A stretch of 36,037 nt of DNA. Source: Gallionellaceae bacterium. Lineage in GTDB: Bacteria; Pseudomonadota; Gammaproteobacteria; Burkholderiales; Gallionellaceae. Below are positions 1-15,789 of this stretch, piece by piece. Position 1 is the first letter of the stretch, and the number at the start of each line of letters is the position of its first letter. The DNA lies in the NCBI GenBank assembly GCA_008080515.1, contig VIKH01000028.1, positions 2,959-38,995 on the forward strand, written 5' to 3'. The notes below the pieces were generated by a model. That model was not told the origin of the DNA and made no database searches. It was given only the letters and a program-made list of their open reading frames with translations. Position numbers and translations under genes: made by a program.

Positions 1-200
1 TTGCCAAAAAAAACGACAAGCTGGTGGTCAAGGCCGGTGCCTATAACGGCAAAGTGCTGGATGCGGCAGGCGTCAATGCGCTGGCCACCGTGCCGAGCAA
101 GGAAGTGTTGCTGGCGCAGCTTTGCGGTTTGTTGCAGTCGCCGGTATCGGGATTGGCACGTGTGCTGGGCGCCGTGGCGGAGCAAAAGACGGCAGCTTAG
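1..200 (+). CDS. rplJ: Ribosomal protein L10, C-terminal part (cut by window start)
   Basis: Only the last 65 codons are present, read in frame 3 and ending at TAG 198-200. The visible part contains [19 protein letters not shown] followed by a segment with [19 protein letters not shown], which is the usual C-terminal helical part of L10. L10 is the base of the ribosomal stalk and carries L7/L12 dimers on its C-terminal helix, matching the next gene, rplL, 40 bp downstream. In other bacteria L10 represses its own mRNA through a leader that would lie outside this window. No defect is visible in the part shown. Confidence 0.93.
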   Translation, partial: AKKNDKLVVKAGAYNGKVLDAAGVNALATVPSKEVLLAQLCGLLQSPVSGLARVLGAVAEQKTAA

Positions 201-240
201 CCGCAGTTCACAATTAAATTTTAAACGTTAGGAAAATAAA

Positions 241-618
241 ATGGCATTCGATAAAGACGCATTTTTGCAGGCATTGGACGGCATGTCTGTTCTGGAACTG
301 AACGATCTGGTAAAGGCAATCGAGCAGAAGTTTGGCGTTTCTGCCGCTGCGATGGCCGCGCCAGCCGCCGGGGGTGGCGCAGCTGCCGCTCCGGCAGCCG
401 CGGAGCAAACTGAGTTTGCAGTTGTGCTGAAAGCTGCGGGCGACAATAAGGTGGGTGTAATCAAAGTGGTTCGCGCGATTACCGGCTTGGGTCTGAAGGA
501 AGCCAAGGATCTGGTGGATGGCGCGCCGAAACCCGTCAAGGAGGGTGTCAACAAGGCGGACGCCGACAGCATTCTGAAACAGTTGGTCGAGGCGGGCGCG
601 GCGGCTGAAATCAAATAA
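241..618 (+). CDS. rplL: Ribosomal protein L7/L12
   Basis: A complete 125-residue protein, normal for the family. It has the N-terminal dimerisation domain (about residues 1-33), an Ala/Gly/Pro-rich hinge (about 35-53) and the C-terminal factor-binding domain with [20 protein letters not shown] and a [12 protein letters not shown] segment. It forms the flexible stalk that recruits EF-G, EF-Tu and IF2. The ATG is preceded by an AGGA-type ribosome binding site. It follows rplJ closely and is followed by a strong hairpin before rpoB, the classic rplJL-rpoBC arrangement. Confidence 0.97.
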   Translation: MAFDKDAFLQALDGMSVLELNDLVKAIEQKFGVSAAAMAAPAAGGGAAAAPAAAEQTEFAVVLKAAGDNKVGVIKVVRAITGLGLKEAKDLVDGAPKPVKEGVNKADADSILKQLVEAGAAAEIK

Positions 619-632
619 CCATTGCGCGCATA

Positions 633-662
633 AAAAGGCTGGCGGGCATCCGTCAGCCTTTT
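633..662 (+). terminator. rplL-rpoB intergenic hairpin (attenuator-like)
   Basis: AAAAGGCTGGCGG (633-645) pairs with CCGTCAGCCTTTT (650-662) around the loop GCAT: 13 base pairs including one G-U. The 3' arm ends in TTTT and is followed by GCCATTTTT, so it can act as an intrinsic terminator. In E. coli a partial attenuator in this gap sets the lower level of rpoBC relative to rplJL; the same role is inferred here. A second small hairpin, AAACCT-GAAA-AGGTTT (683-698) followed by TT, lies just downstream. Confidence 0.75.
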
Positions 663-784
663 GCCATTTTTAAGCGGACAGCAAACCTGAAAAGGTTTTT
701 ACATCTTGTATCACGGGCAGGCGGCCCGCCGCGCGGAAACACTCGCGAGAAATGCCATTCTTTTTCCCCGGTCGTGGAGATATT

Positions 785-3700
785 ATGAACTATTCGTTTA
801 CTGAAAAAAAACGTATCCGCAAGAGTTTCGCAAAACGGGTCGGCGCTTTGCCGGTGCCTTTTTTGCTTTCCACCCAGCTGGAGTCTTACAGCGCTTTTCT
901 GCAGGCTGACACGCCGCCCGAACAGCGCGTCAACTACGGTTTGCAGGCCGCGTTCAATTCGATATTTCCGATCGAAAGCCACAACAAATATGCGCGCCTC
1001 GATTTTGTCAGCTACATGCTGGGGGCACCGCCGTTTGACGTGAGGGAGTGCCAGCAGCGCGGTTTGACTTACGCATCTCCGTTGCGCGCGCGCGTACGCC
1101 TTACCCTGCTGGATAAGGAAGCCTCCAAGCCGACCGTGAAGGAAGTAAAAGAGCAGGAAGTGTACATGGGCGAAATTCCGCTCATGACCAATACTGGATC
1201 TTTCGTCATCAACGGCACCGAGCGGGTTATCGTATCTCAATTGCACCGTTCGCCCGGGGTGTTTTTCGAACACGACCGCGGCAAGACGCACAGCTCCGGC
1301 AAGCTGTTGTTCTCGGCGCGCATTATTCCCTACCGGGGCTCCTGGCTCGATTTTGAATTCGACGCCAAGGACTATGTCTATTTCCGCATTGATCGCCGCC
1401 GCAAGATGCCGGTCACCATCCTGCTCAAGTCGCTGGGATATACACCGGAAGAGATTCTCGGGAAATTTTTTGAGGTTGATACCTTTCTGTTGGGCAAAAA
1501 GGGGATTCAGTTTGAAGTGGTACCGGAGCGTATGCGCGGCGAAATTGCGCGCTTCGATATCGCTGGCAAAGATGGCAAGCCCATTGTGGCTACCGGCAAG
1601 CGTATTACTGTGCGGCATATCCGCGAGATTCAGGATGCGGGCATAGACAAACTGGTAGTGGGAGACGATTTCCTGCTCGGGCGAGTGCTGGCGCATAACG
1701 TGGTGGATAAGGATAGCGGCGAGATCATCGCCAACGCCAACGATGAGATCACCGAAACCCTCCTCGGCAAGCTCCGCGCGGCGGGCACCGGCAAAATCAA
1801 TACGCTGTATACCAACGACCTGGATCAAGGCGGGTACATATCGCAGACCTTGCGCACCGATGAAACCACCGACCAGTGGACTGCGCGCGTCGCCATTTAC
1901 CGCATGATGCGACCGGGGGAGCCGCCCACCGAGGATGCGGTGGAAAACCTGTTCAACGGGCTGTTTTTCTCCGAAGAGCGCTACGACCTGTCGGTGGTGG
2001 GCCGCATGAAATTCAACCGCCGTGTGGGCCGCGAGGAGTTGACCGGAGCCGCCACGCTATCGAACGACGACATTGTGGCGGCGATCAGGATACTGGTCGA
2101 ATTGCGCAACGGGCGTGGCGAGATTGACGATATTGACCACCTCGGCAACCGCCGCGTACGCGCGGTGGGGGAGCTGGCGGAAAACCAGTTCCGCGCCGGT
2201 TTGGCGCGGGTGGAGCGAGCGGTGAAGGAGCGCCTCGGCCAAGCGGAAACAGACAACCTGATGCCGCACGACCTGATCAACGCCAAGCCGATTTCTGCGG
2301 CGGTGAAGGAGTTCTTCGGTTCCAGCCAGCTTTCGCAGTTTATGGATCAGACCAACCCTTTGTCCGAGGTGACCCACAAGCGCCGTATTTCCGCGCTGGG
2401 CCCGGGCGGATTGACGCGCGAGCGCGCCGGGTTCGAGGTGCGCGACGTGCATCCGACGCACTATGGGCGGGTGTGCCCGATCGAGACGCCGGAAGGCCCG
2501 AACATCGGCCTGATCAACTCGCTGGCGCTGTATGCGCGCACCAACAGTTACGGCTTTATCGAAACCCCCTATCGCCGGGTGAGCAAGGGCAAGGCCATGG
2601 ATGAGGTGGATTACCTGTCGGCGATCGAGGAAGGCAAGTTCACCATCGCTCAGGCCAATGCCGAACTGGACAAAAAAGGCAAGTTCGTCAACGACATCGT
2701 GTCATCGCGCCAGCACAACGAGTTTGTTCTGGCTGCGCCCGAGAAGATCGAATACATGGACGTGGCGCCGGCGCAGGTGGTGTCGGTGGCCGCTTCGCTG
2801 ATTCCGTTCCTGGAGCACGACGACGCGAACCGCGCCCTGATGGGTGCCAACATGCAGCGCCAGGCGGTTCCTTGCCTGCGCGCCGAAAAGGCGCTGGTGG
2901 GCACCGGCATCGAGCGCACCGTGGCGGTGGACTCCGGCACGACGGTGCAGGCGTGGCGCGGCGGGCGGGTGGATTACGTGGACGCGAGCCGCATCGTGGT
3001 GCGCGCCCACGATGAGGAGACGACGCACGGCGAAGTGGGTGTGGACATTTACAATTTGACCAAGTACACCCGATCCAACCAGAACACCAATATCAACCAG
3101 CGACCGCTGGTCAAGATGGGTGACGTAATCGCGCGCGGCGACGTGATTGCCGACGGCGCGTCCACCGACATGGGAGAGCTGGCGCTGGGGCAGAACATGC
3201 TGGTGGCGTTCATGCCGTGGAACGGCTACAACTACGAGGACTCGATCCTGATTTCCGAGCGCGTGGTGGCGGAAGACCGTTTTACTTCCATTCACATCGA
3301 AGAGCTGGCGGTGGTGGCGCGAGACACCAAGCTGGGTGCGGAAGAAATTACCCGCGACATACCCAACTTGTCGGAAGTCCAGATGGCGAGGCTGGACGAA
3401 TGCGGTATCGTGCATATTGGCGCGGAAGTTGCCGTGGGCGACGTGCTGGTAGGTAAGGTCACCCCCAAAGGCGAGACCCAGCTGACTCCGGAGGAGAAAC
3501 TGCTACGCGCCATTTTCGGCGAAAAGGCCTCCGACGTGAAAGATACCAGCCTGCGCGTGCCGGCCGGTATTTCCGGGACGGTGATTGATGTGCAGGTGTT
3601 TACGCGCGAAGGGTTGCAGCGCGACCAGCGCGCGCAGCAGATTATTGATGACGAGTTGAGCCGCTACAAGAAAGACCTCGCCGACCAGATGCGCATTGTC

Positions 3701-4861
3701 GAGGCGGACGTGTTTGCCCGCCTAGAAAAATTGCTGGTGGGAAAAACCGCCAACGGCGGCCCGAAGAAGCTTGCCAAGGGCACCAAGCTGGGCAAGGAAT
3801 ATCTCGCCGGGCTGGAACATCACCAGTGGTTCGATATCCGCCTTGCCAGCGAGGAGGCGGCGGAGCAGCTCGAACAGGTGAAGGAAGGTTTGGCGCAGAA
3901 GCGAGTGGAATTCGATGCCGCATTCGAGCTGAAGAAAAAGAAGCTCACACAAGGCGACGAGCTGCAGGCGGGCGTGCAGAAGATGGTCAAGGTTTATGTG
4001 GCGGTGAAGCGGCGCCTGCAATCGGGTGACAAGATGGCGGGCCGCCACGGCAACAAGGGCGTGGTGTCGCGCATCGTGCCGGTGGAGGATATGCCCTGCA
4101 TGGCGGATGGCACACCGGTAGATATCGTGCTGAACCCGCTGGGTGTTCCGTCGCGTATGAATATCGGACAGGTGCTCGAAGTTCACCTCGGGTGGGCGGC
4201 CAAGGGTTTGGGCAAGAAAATCGGAGCGATGCTGGAAGCGCAAACCAAGATTGCCGACGTGCGGAAATTTCTGGGCCGGATTTACAACCCCGATGGCGAG
4301 AAGACCGTGGACATCGCCGCGTTCGGCGATGAGGAGGTAGTCGAGCTGTGCCGCAACTTGAGCAAGGGGGTGCCGTTCGCCACGCCGGTATTCGACGGCG
4401 CGTCCGAAGAAGAGATCAAAAACATGCTGGAGCTGGCCGACCTGCCTCGCAGCGGCCAGATTATCCTGCACGATGGGCGCACCGGAAACGCGTTTGACCG
4501 GCCTGTTACGGTGGGTTACATGCACGTGCTCAAGCTGCACCATCTGGTGGATGACAAGATGCACGCGCGCTCCACCGGCCCCTACAGTCTGGTGACACAG
4601 CAGCCGCTGGGAGGAAAGGCGCAGTTCGGCGGCCAGCGTTTCGGCGAGATGGAAGTCTGGGCGCTGGAAGCGTACGGTGCTTCCTACACCCTGCAGGAAA
4701 TGCTCACCGTCAAGTCCGACGATGTGACCGGGCGTACCAAGGTTTACGAGAGCATCGTCAAGGGCGAGCACAAGATCGATGCCGGCATGCCGGAGTCGTT
4801 CAACGTGCTGACCAAGGAAATCCGCTCGCTGGGCATAGACATTGATCTGGAGCGGCACTAG
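785..4861 (+). CDS. rpoB: RNA polymerase beta subunit
   Basis: A 1358-residue protein, full length for Proteobacteria. I chose ATG 785 ([15 protein letters not shown]) over an in-frame start 33 nt upstream because it matches the family N-terminus and has a GGAG-type ribosome binding site just before it. The rifampicin region, with [20 protein letters not shown] followed by [10 protein letters not shown], starts near residue 512 and has the wild-type, susceptible residues. The [12 protein letters not shown] motif near the active site is present at about residue 1082. It forms the catalytic cleft with RpoC, encoded 76 bp downstream, and is probably cotranscribed with it. Confidence 0.98.
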   Translation: MNYSFTEKKRIRKSFAKRVGALPVPFLLSTQLESYSAFLQADTPPEQRVNYGLQAAFNSIFPIESHNKYARLDFVSYMLGAPPFDVRECQQRGLTYASPLRARVRLTLLDKEASKPTVKEVKEQEVYMGEIPLMTNTGSFVINGTERVIVSQLHRSPGVFFEHDRGKTHSSGKLLFSARIIPYRGSWLDFEFDAKDYVYFRIDRRRKMPVTILLKSLGYTPEEILGKFFEVDTFLLGKKGIQFEVVPERMRGEIARFDIAGKDGKPIVATGKRITVRHIREIQDAGIDKLVVGDDFLLGRVLAHNVVDKDSGEIIANANDEITETLLGKLRAAGTGKINTLYTNDLDQGGYISQTLRTDETTDQWTARVAIYRMMRPGEPPTEDAVENLFNGLFFSEERYDLSVVGRMKFNRRVGREELTGAATLSNDDIVAAIRILVELRNGRGEIDDIDHLGNRRVRAVGELAENQFRAGLARVERAVKERLGQAETDNLMPHDLINAKPISAAVKEFFGSSQLSQFMDQTNPLSEVTHKRRISALGPGGLTRERAGFEVRDVHPTHYGRVCPIETPEGPNIGLINSLALYARTNSYGFIETPYRRVSKGKAMDEVDYLSAIEEGKFTIAQANAELDKKGKFVNDIVSSRQHNEFVLAAPEKIEYMDVAPAQVVSVAASLIPFLEHDDANRALMGANMQRQAVPCLRAEKALVGTGIERTVAVDSGTTVQAWRGGRVDYVDASRIVVRAHDEETTHGEVGVDIYNLTKYTRSNQNTNINQRPLVKMGDVIARGDVIADGASTDMGELALGQNMLVAFMPWNGYNYEDSILISERVVAEDRFTSIHIEELAVVARDTKLGAEEITRDIPNLSEVQMARLDECGIVHIGAEVAVGDVLVGKVTPKGETQLTPEEKLLRAIFGEKASDVKDTSLRVPAGISGTVIDVQVFTREGLQRDQRAQQIIDDELSRYKKDLADQMRIVEADVFARLEKLLVGKTANGGPKKLAKGTKLGKEYLAGLEHHQWFDIRLASEEAAEQLEQVKEGLAQKRVEFDAAFELKKKKLTQGDELQAGVQKMVKVYVAVKRRLQSGDKMAGRHGNKGVVSRIVPVEDMPCMADGTPVDIVLNPLGVPSRMNIGQVLEVHLGWAAKGLGKKIGAMLEAQTKIADVRKFLGRIYNPDGEKTVDIAAFGDEEVVELCRNLSKGVPFATPVFDGASEEEIKNMLELADLPRSGQIILHDGRTGNAFDRPVTVGYMHVLKLHHLVDDKMHARSTGPYSLVTQQPLGGKAQFGGQRFGEMEVWALEAYGASYTLQEMLTVKSDDVTGRTKVYESIVKGEHKIDAGMPESFNVLTKEIRSLGIDIDLERH

Positions 4862-4937
4862 CCGTTAGCCGCACGCGGGGAGTTGCTTCGCAGTTTTGAT
4901 TGGCCCCACTCACTAAGATTTTTAGGAGTAACAAGAC

Positions 4938-9163
<4,226 letters not shown>

Positions 9164-9167
<4 letters not shown>

Positions 9168-9192
9168 CAGATACGGCGTTCCCCAATAGAAT
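9164..9192 (+). promoter_or_regulatory. Sigma-70 promoter for the str operon (rpsL)
   Basis: TTGACA at 9164-9169 is a perfect -35 box. It is followed by a 17-nt spacer and TAGAAT (9187-9192), which matches 5 of 6 positions of the -10 consensus. The -35 box overlaps the rpoC stop codon (9165-9167). Transcription would start near 9199, leaving a leader of about 105 nt before rpsL. This is the strongest promoter-like sequence I noticed in the window. Confidence 0.8.
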
Positions 9193-9303
9193 GCGCGGTC
9201 TTTTTGGCCGTCACGACGAGAATGTGCGGAGTCGCTGTGATGGCTGTTGTTTTTACAGCATATTGATTATGAATGATTTTTTATATCAGGAAGGTGGGAA
9301 TCC

Positions 9304-9681
9304 ATGCCAACCGTAAACCAGTTGGTGCGCCAAGGCCGTTTGGTCGAGCCATCGAAAAGCAAAGTTCCCGCGCTGGCGGGCAGCCCGCAAAAACGTGGGG
9401 TATGCACTCGCGTTTACACGACTACTCCGAAAAAACCCAACTCCGCTTTGCGTAAAGTTGCCAAGGTTCGCCTCACCAACGGGTTCGAGGTGATTTCTTA
9501 CATCGGCGGTGAAGGGCACAACCTGCAAGAGCACTCGGTGGTGCTGATCCGTGGCGGTCGCGTAAAGGATTTGCCGGGCGTGCGCTACCACATGGTGCGC
9601 GGTAGCCTGGACACAGCTGGCGTGAAAGACCGCAAGCAGTCGCGCTCCAAATACGGTGCGAAGCGCCCGAAAAAAGCGTAA
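9304..9681 (+). CDS. rpsL: Ribosomal protein S12
   Basis: A complete 125-residue protein. [11 protein letters not shown] at the start, [19 protein letters not shown] near residues 40-58 and [20 protein letters not shown] near the end are hallmark S12 sequences. The lysines where streptomycin-resistance changes usually occur are present, so the protein reads as wild type. S12 acts in decoding in the 30S subunit. The ATG is preceded by a strong AGGAAGG ribosome binding site. First gene of the str operon, behind the promoter at 9164-9192. Confidence 0.98.
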   Translation: MPTVNQLVRQGRLVEPSKSKVPALAGSPQKRGVCTRVYTTTPKKPNSALRKVAKVRLTNGFEVISYIGGEGHNLQEHSVVLIRGGRVKDLPGVRYHMVRGSLDTAGVKDRKQSRSKYGAKRPKKA

Positions 9682-9713
9682 CTCCGAATCAGACAGATAT
9701 AACCGAGGTAGAT

Positions 9714-10184
9714 ATGCCAAGACGCAGAGAAGTCCCCAAACGTGAAGTTTTGCCGGATCCCAAGTTCGGCAATCAGGATCTTTCCAAGTTCGTTAACGTG
9801 CTGATGACTTCCGGCAAGAAGTCGGTCGCCGAGCGTATTTTATACGGTGCGCTGGAGCAGGTTGGAAAGAAGAGCGGCAAGGATCCGGTCGAGGTGTTCA
9901 ATCAGGCCGTTAACAATGCCAAGCCGCAGGTCGAAGTGAAGAGCCGCCGTGTCGGTGGTGCCAACTACCAGGTTCCCGTCGAGGTGCGTCCATCCCGCCG
10001 TATGGCGCTGGCGATGCGCTGGCTGAAGGAGTTTGCACGCAAGCGTGGTGAGAAATCCATGGGAATGCGCTTGGCGGGTGAGTTGATCGATGCCGCTGAA
10101 GGTCGCGGCGGCGCAGTCAAAAAGCGCGAGGAAGTGCATCGCATGGCCGAGGCCAACAAGGCATTCTCGCATTTCCGTTTTTAA
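9714..10184 (+). CDS. rpsG: Ribosomal protein S7
   Basis: A complete 156-residue protein with the expected start ([16 protein letters not shown]) and the conserved [17 protein letters not shown] segment at about residues 80-96. S7 nucleates folding of the 3' domain of 16S rRNA and contacts tRNA at the E site. In E. coli it also represses the str operon through the rpsL-rpsG gap; here that gap is only 32 nt, and no equivalent structure was recognised. Confidence 0.98.
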   Translation: MPRRREVPKREVLPDPKFGNQDLSKFVNVLMTSGKKSVAERILYGALEQVGKKSGKDPVEVFNQAVNNAKPQVEVKSRRVGGANYQVPVEVRPSRRMALAMRWLKEFARKRGEKSMGMRLAGELIDAAEGRGGAVKKREEVHRMAEANKAFSHFRF

Positions 10185-10200
10185 CAGCTTGTGGTTCGTA

Positions 10201-10237
10201 GCTTGCGGCGGGCAGCTAACCCCGTTTTGCCGCAAGC
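10201..10237 (+). other. Intergenic hairpin between rpsG and fusA
   Basis: GCTTGCGGC (10201-10209) and GCCGCAAGC (10229-10237) are perfect reverse complements, giving a 9-bp stem with a 19-nt loop. The sequence just before it (AGCTTGTGG then AGCTTGCGG) is an imperfect direct repeat. There is no U-run after the stem, so it is not a standard terminator. It may modulate fusA expression or be a remnant of a dispersed intergenic repeat. Confidence 0.45.
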
Positions 10238-10280
10238 CGTGTGCCACCGCTCAAGTTTGATAATTTTTTAGGTACTTATT

Positions 10281-12377
<2,097 letters not shown>

Positions 12378-12401
12378 TGACTTGTAGAGAGGAAAACCAC
12401 C

Positions 12402-13530
12402 ATGGCAAAGAGCAAATTTGAGCGGACGAAGCCGCACGTAAACGTGGGGACGATCGGGCGGCGGCGAAGCCAAGGCCTACGACCAGATTGACGCGGCGCC
12501 GGAAGAAAAGGCGCGCGGCATCACCATCAACACCGCGCACGTCGAATACGAGACGGCGAACCGGCACTACGCCCACGTGGACTGTCCGGGGCACGCCGAC
12601 TACATCAAGAACATGATCACCGGCGCGGCGCAGATGGACGGCGCCATCCTCGTCGTATCCGCCGCCGACGGCCCCATGCCGCAGACGCGCGAGCACATCC
12701 TGCTGGCGCGCCAGGTCGGCGTACCCTACATCGTCGTCTTCATGAACAAGGCCGACATGGTGGACGACGCCGAACTGCTGGAACTCGTCGAAATGGAAGT
12801 GCGCGAGCTGCTCACCAAATACGAGTTCCCCGGCGATGACACCCCCATCGTCATCGGCAGCGCCCTCAAGGCCCTGCAGGGCGACCAGAGCGAACTGGGC
12901 GAGCCCGCCATCTTCCGTCTGGCCGAAGCGCTGGACACCTACATCCCCGAGCCCAAGCGCGCGCTGGACGGCGCCTTCCTGATGCCCGTCGAAGACGTCT
13001 TCTCCATCTCCGGGCGCGGCACCGTCGTGACCGGTCGCGTCGAGCGCGGCATCGTCAAAGTGGGCGAGGAAATCGAAATCGTGGGCCTCAAGCCCACCCT
13101 CAAGACCACCTGCACCGGCGTCGAAATGTTCCGCAAGCTGCTTGACCAGGGCCAGGCGGGCGACAACGTCGGCGTGCTGCTGCGCGGCACCAAGCGCGAA
13201 GAAGTCGAGCGCGGCCAGGTGCTGGCCAAGCCCGGCTCCATCACCCCGCACACCAAATTTACCGCCGAGATCTACGTTCTTTCCAAGGACGAGGGCGGCC
13301 GCCACACCCCGTTCTTCCAGGGCTACCGCCCGCAGTTCTACTTCCGCACCACCGACGTGACCGGGGCGGTGGAGCTGGCGGCGGGCACCGAGATGGTGAT
13401 GCCCGGGGACAACGTGTCGGTGACGGTGAGCCTGATCGCCCCGATCGCGATGGAAGAAGGGCTGCGCTTCGCGATCCGCGAAGGCGGTCGCACCGTCGGC
13501 GCGGGCGTGGTGGCGAAGATCATCGAGTAA
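12402..13530 (+). pseudogene. tuf: Elongation factor Tu gene with 62-nt deletion removing the P-loop
   Basis: The start ([19 protein letters not shown]) and everything from [20 protein letters not shown] to the C-terminal [10 protein letters not shown] are normal EF-Tu. Between them, codon GGG 12456-12458 is followed by one base and then GGC 12460, where the family has about 21 residues including HVDHGKTT (G1/P-loop). The remaining 1129 nt plus 62 gives 1191 nt, exactly a 396-residue EF-Tu. Reading from the ATG, the frame shift runs into TGA 12489-12491. DCPGHADY and NKADM are intact downstream. The product could not bind GTP. A second tuf copy near the upstream secE-nusG-rplKAJL region is common in this class, making an assembly artefact plausible. 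Confidence 0.93.
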
Positions 13531-13618
13531 AGCAGTCGTTAGATGCCGGACGTTAGTCGTTAGTAAAGGCGAAACCCGCGTAGCGGACAACGCCAACTGG
13601 CGACTAAAAGCTGAATAA
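13531..13618 (+). repeat. Imperfect palindromic intergenic repeat, copy 1
   Basis: This spacer after tuf contains CGTTAG/GTTAGT words on the left, a central CCGC-GTA-GCGG hairpin within CCGCGTAGCGGACAA (13576-13590), and inverted ACT-type words on the right (GGCGACTAAAAGCTGAAT). The 15-nt core recurs exactly at 14095-14109 after rpsJ, with similarly arranged flanks. This suggests a dispersed intergenic repeat. No transposase is associated. Confidence 0.6.
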
Positions 13619-13628
13619 CCGTTTTTGT

Positions 13629-13657
13629 TTGCAAAGCTGGTTGAGTAAGACTACAAT
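13629..13657 (+). promoter_or_regulatory. Putative promoter for the S10 operon
   Basis: TTGCAA (13629-13634, 4 of 6 matches), a 17-nt spacer and TACAAT (13652-13657, 5 of 6 matches) lie 84 bp before the rpsJ ATG. The position fits the promoter of the S10 operon. The leader is too short for the long L4-responsive leader known in E. coli, so regulation probably differs. Confidence 0.5.
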
Positions 13658-13741
13658 GCGCGCCCTCGCGTGGTTCCGGGTTGCGCGGTTTGTTTTTTGA
13701 TATGCAGCCGTATCGTGGTTGCAAGAAGCAGAGTGAATATT

Positions 13742-14053
13742 ATGCAAAGCCAAAAAATCCGCATCCGCCTGAAAGCCTTCGATTACCACCAGATAGACCA
13801 GTCCGCGTTGCGGATAGTGGATACCGCAAAGCGCACTGGCGCCGTGGTAAGAGGCCCGATTCCGCTGCCAACCAAGATCGAGCGGTTCGACGTGCTGCGT
13901 TCTCCGCATGTCAACAAGACATCGCGTGACCAGTTCGAAATCCGCACGCACTTGCGCATGATGGATATTGTTGACCCCACTGAAAAGACCGTGGATGCAT
14001 TGATGAAACTGGATTTACCCGCAGGCGTGGATGTGGTAATCAAGTTGCAGTAG
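13742..14053 (+). CDS. rpsJ: Ribosomal protein S10 (NusE)
   Basis: A complete 103-residue protein. ATG 13742 ([17 protein letters not shown]) was chosen because it matches the family N-terminus; the frame is open 24 codons further upstream, but that extension is unlike S10. The [20 protein letters not shown] loop near residues 37-56 is diagnostic. S10 assembles into the 30S head and also acts as NusE in antitermination complexes. First gene of the S10 operon, followed by a repeat-filled gap before rplC. Confidence 0.97.
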   Translation: MQSQKIRIRLKAFDYHQIDQSALRIVDTAKRTGAVVRGPIPLPTKIERFDVLRSPHVNKTSRDQFEIRTHLRMMDIVDPTEKTVDALMKLDLPAGVDVVIKLQ

Positions 14054-14055
14054 TA

Positions 14056-14147
14056 GATCAGTTGTTAGGCGTTAGACGTAAGTTAAAGCAGGCTCCGCGT
14101 AGCGGACAAGATTAACTAATGACTAGCGGCTAACGACCAGCAACTGA
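14056..14147 (+). repeat. Imperfect palindromic intergenic repeat, copy 2
   Basis: The left arm CAGTTGTTAGGCGTTAGAC is roughly mirrored by the right arm, which ends in GGCTAACGACCAGCAACTG. The centre is a TCCGC-GTA-GCGGA hairpin. The 15-nt core CCGCGTAGCGGACAA (14095-14109) is identical to the one after tuf. Long cruciform-like symmetry plus repetition at a second intergenic site suggests a family of noncoding repeats spread in this genome. Confidence 0.65.
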
Positions 14148-14200
14148 ATTTAGAATCGGCTGGCCAATTGCAGTCAGCCCCTTAAATTAAGGATATAAAA

Positions 14201-14845
14201 ATGAGTTTAGGACTTGTCGGTCGAAAGATTGGCATGACCCGCATTTTTACCGACGATGGCGCATCGTTGCCGGTGACCGTGCTGGACGTGTCCAACAATC
14301 GCATAACCCAGATCAAATCTCCAGCTACGGACGGCTACAGCGCGGTTCAGGTCACGTTTGGCACACGTCGCGCCAGTCGTGTGACAAAAGCCGCAGCGGG
14401 GCATTTTGCCAAGGCAGGTGTAGAGGCGGGCAGCGTTCTCAAGGAGTTCACGGCCACCCCGGAGGAGTTGGGCAGCCTCAAGGCAGGCGGCGCGCTGGGT
14501 GTGGATCTATTCAAGGTTGGCCAAAAAGTTGATGTCACCGGCGTGACGTTGGGCAAGGGCTACGCCGGCACGATCAAGCGCTATCACTTCAAATCGGGTC
14601 GGGCGACGCACGGCAATTCCAAGTCGCACAATGTGCCGGGCTCCATCGGGATGGCGCAGGATCCGGGGCGCGTATTTCCGGGCAAGCGCATGACGGGCCA
14701 CTTGGGCGATGTGCAGCGCACCGTGCAAAACCTTGAAATTATCCGTATTGATGCAGACCGCCAGCTTCTGCTGGTCAAGGGTGCCATTCCAGGCTCCAAG
14801 GGGGGCGACGTGATCGTGCGCCCGGCAGTGAAGGCAGGTGCATGA
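14201..14845 (+). CDS. rplC: Ribosomal protein L3
   Basis: A complete 214-residue protein with the L3 start ([20 protein letters not shown]) and the extended loop that reaches the peptidyl transferase centre ([20 protein letters not shown], then [12 protein letters not shown]). An AAGGA ribosome binding site precedes the ATG. Its stop overlaps the rplD start region (ATGA), which implies translational coupling. Confidence 0.98.
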   Translation: MSLGLVGRKIGMTRIFTDDGASLPVTVLDVSNNRITQIKSPATDGYSAVQVTFGTRRASRVTKAAAGHFAKAGVEAGSVLKEFTATPEELGSLKAGGALGVDLFKVGQKVDVTGVTLGKGYAGTIKRYHFKSGRATHGNSKSHNVPGSIGMAQDPGRVFPGKRMTGHLGDVQRTVQNLEIIRIDADRQLLLVKGAIPGSKGGDVIVRPAVKAGA

Positions 14846-15471
14846 TGGAACTGAAAGTAATAGACGACAACGGCCAGGCGACCGCCAGCGTTTCCGCTTC
14901 CGACGACTTGTTTGGCCGCGAGTACAACGAGGCACTGGTACACCAGCTGGTGACCGCATATCAGGCCAACGCCCGTTCTGCCAACAGCAAACAGAAGGGC
15001 CGTAGCGAAATCGCCAAAAGCACACGCAAGCCATGGGCGCAGAAAGGCACGGGGCGTGCCCGTTCCGGTATGGCATCCAGCCCGCTTTGGCGTGGAGGCG
15101 GCAAGATTTTTCCGAACAGCCCAGACCAGAACTATACCCAGAAGATTAACCGCAAAATGTATCGCGCCGGCTTGGCTTCTATCTTTTCGCAGCTGGTGCG
15201 CGAAAACCGCCTGACCGTAGTGGAAAGCCTGACGCTTGCTGCACCCAAAACCAAATTGCTGGCACAGCGGATGAAGGGGTTAGGTTTGCACGATGATCGT
15301 GTGCTGATTATCACCGATAGCATGGATGAGAATCTTTATCTGTCTTCGCGCAACTTGCCGAATCTGCTTGTACTTGAGGCGCATCAGACGGATCCGGTGA
15401 GTCTGGTGAGGTTCCAAAAGGTGCTGGTAACGCGTAGCGCGATGGCTCTAATCGAGGAGATGCTGGCATGA
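14842..15471 (+). CDS. rplD: Ribosomal protein L4
   Basis: A 208- to 209-residue protein. Two in-frame ATGs exist (14842 and 14845); either fits, and the first forms an ATGA overlap with rplC. The long exit-tunnel loop is present ([17 protein letters not shown] followed by [10 protein letters not shown], about residues 61-90). L4 lines the exit tunnel and, in gamma-proteobacteria, represses the S10 operon; whether it does so here is unknown. Confidence 0.97.
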   Translation: MMELKVIDDNGQATASVSASDDLFGREYNEALVHQLVTAYQANARSANSKQKGRSEIAKSTRKPWAQKGTGRARSGMASSPLWRGGGKIFPNSPDQNYTQKINRKMYRAGLASIFSQLVRENRLTVVESLTLAAPKTKLLAQRMKGLGLHDDRVLIITDSMDENLYLSSRNLPNLLVLEAHQTDPVSLVRFQKVLVTRSAMALIEEMLA

Positions 15472-15785
15472 GCGAGAACAAATACAGCCAGGAACGCTTG
15501 ATGAATATCTTGCTCGCCCCGCAAGTTTCCGAAAAAGCGACATATGTTGCCGAAAAGCACGAGCAAGTAATTTTTCGTGTGGCATCCGATGCGACCAAGC
15601 CGGAAATCAAGGCGGCGGTAGAGATGATGTTCAAGGTGAGCGTCGCAAGCGTACAAGTTGCGGTTGTGAAAGGAAAGAAGAAGCGTTTTAGCAGGTTTAT
15701 GGGGCGGCGCAAGGATTGGAAGAAGGCATTTGTTTGCCTCGCGCCGGGACAGGAAATCAATTTTGCCGCAGGCGAGCAAGGGTAA
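15468..15785 (+). CDS. rplW: Ribosomal protein L23
   Basis: A complete 105-residue protein starting [20 protein letters not shown] and containing the conserved [20 protein letters not shown] segment. L23 sits at the polypeptide exit and is the docking site for trigger factor and SRP, the partner of FtsY encoded later in this window. Its ATG overlaps the rplD stop in an ATGA. Confidence 0.97.
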   Translation: MSENKYSQERLMNILLAPQVSEKATYVAEKHEQVIFRVASDATKPEIKAAVEMMFKVSVASVQVAVVKGKKKRFSRFMGRRKDWKKAFVCLAPGQEINFAAGEQG

Positions 15786-15789
15786 CATT

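Noticed and set aside
752-784. Upstream ATG for rpoB at 752
   Set aside because: It would add 11 residues unlike the family N-terminus, and the ribosome binding site favours 785.
12402-12600. Programmed frameshift in tuf
   Set aside because: A shift of frame would not restore the missing P-loop residues; the sequence itself is absent, so recoding cannot explain it.
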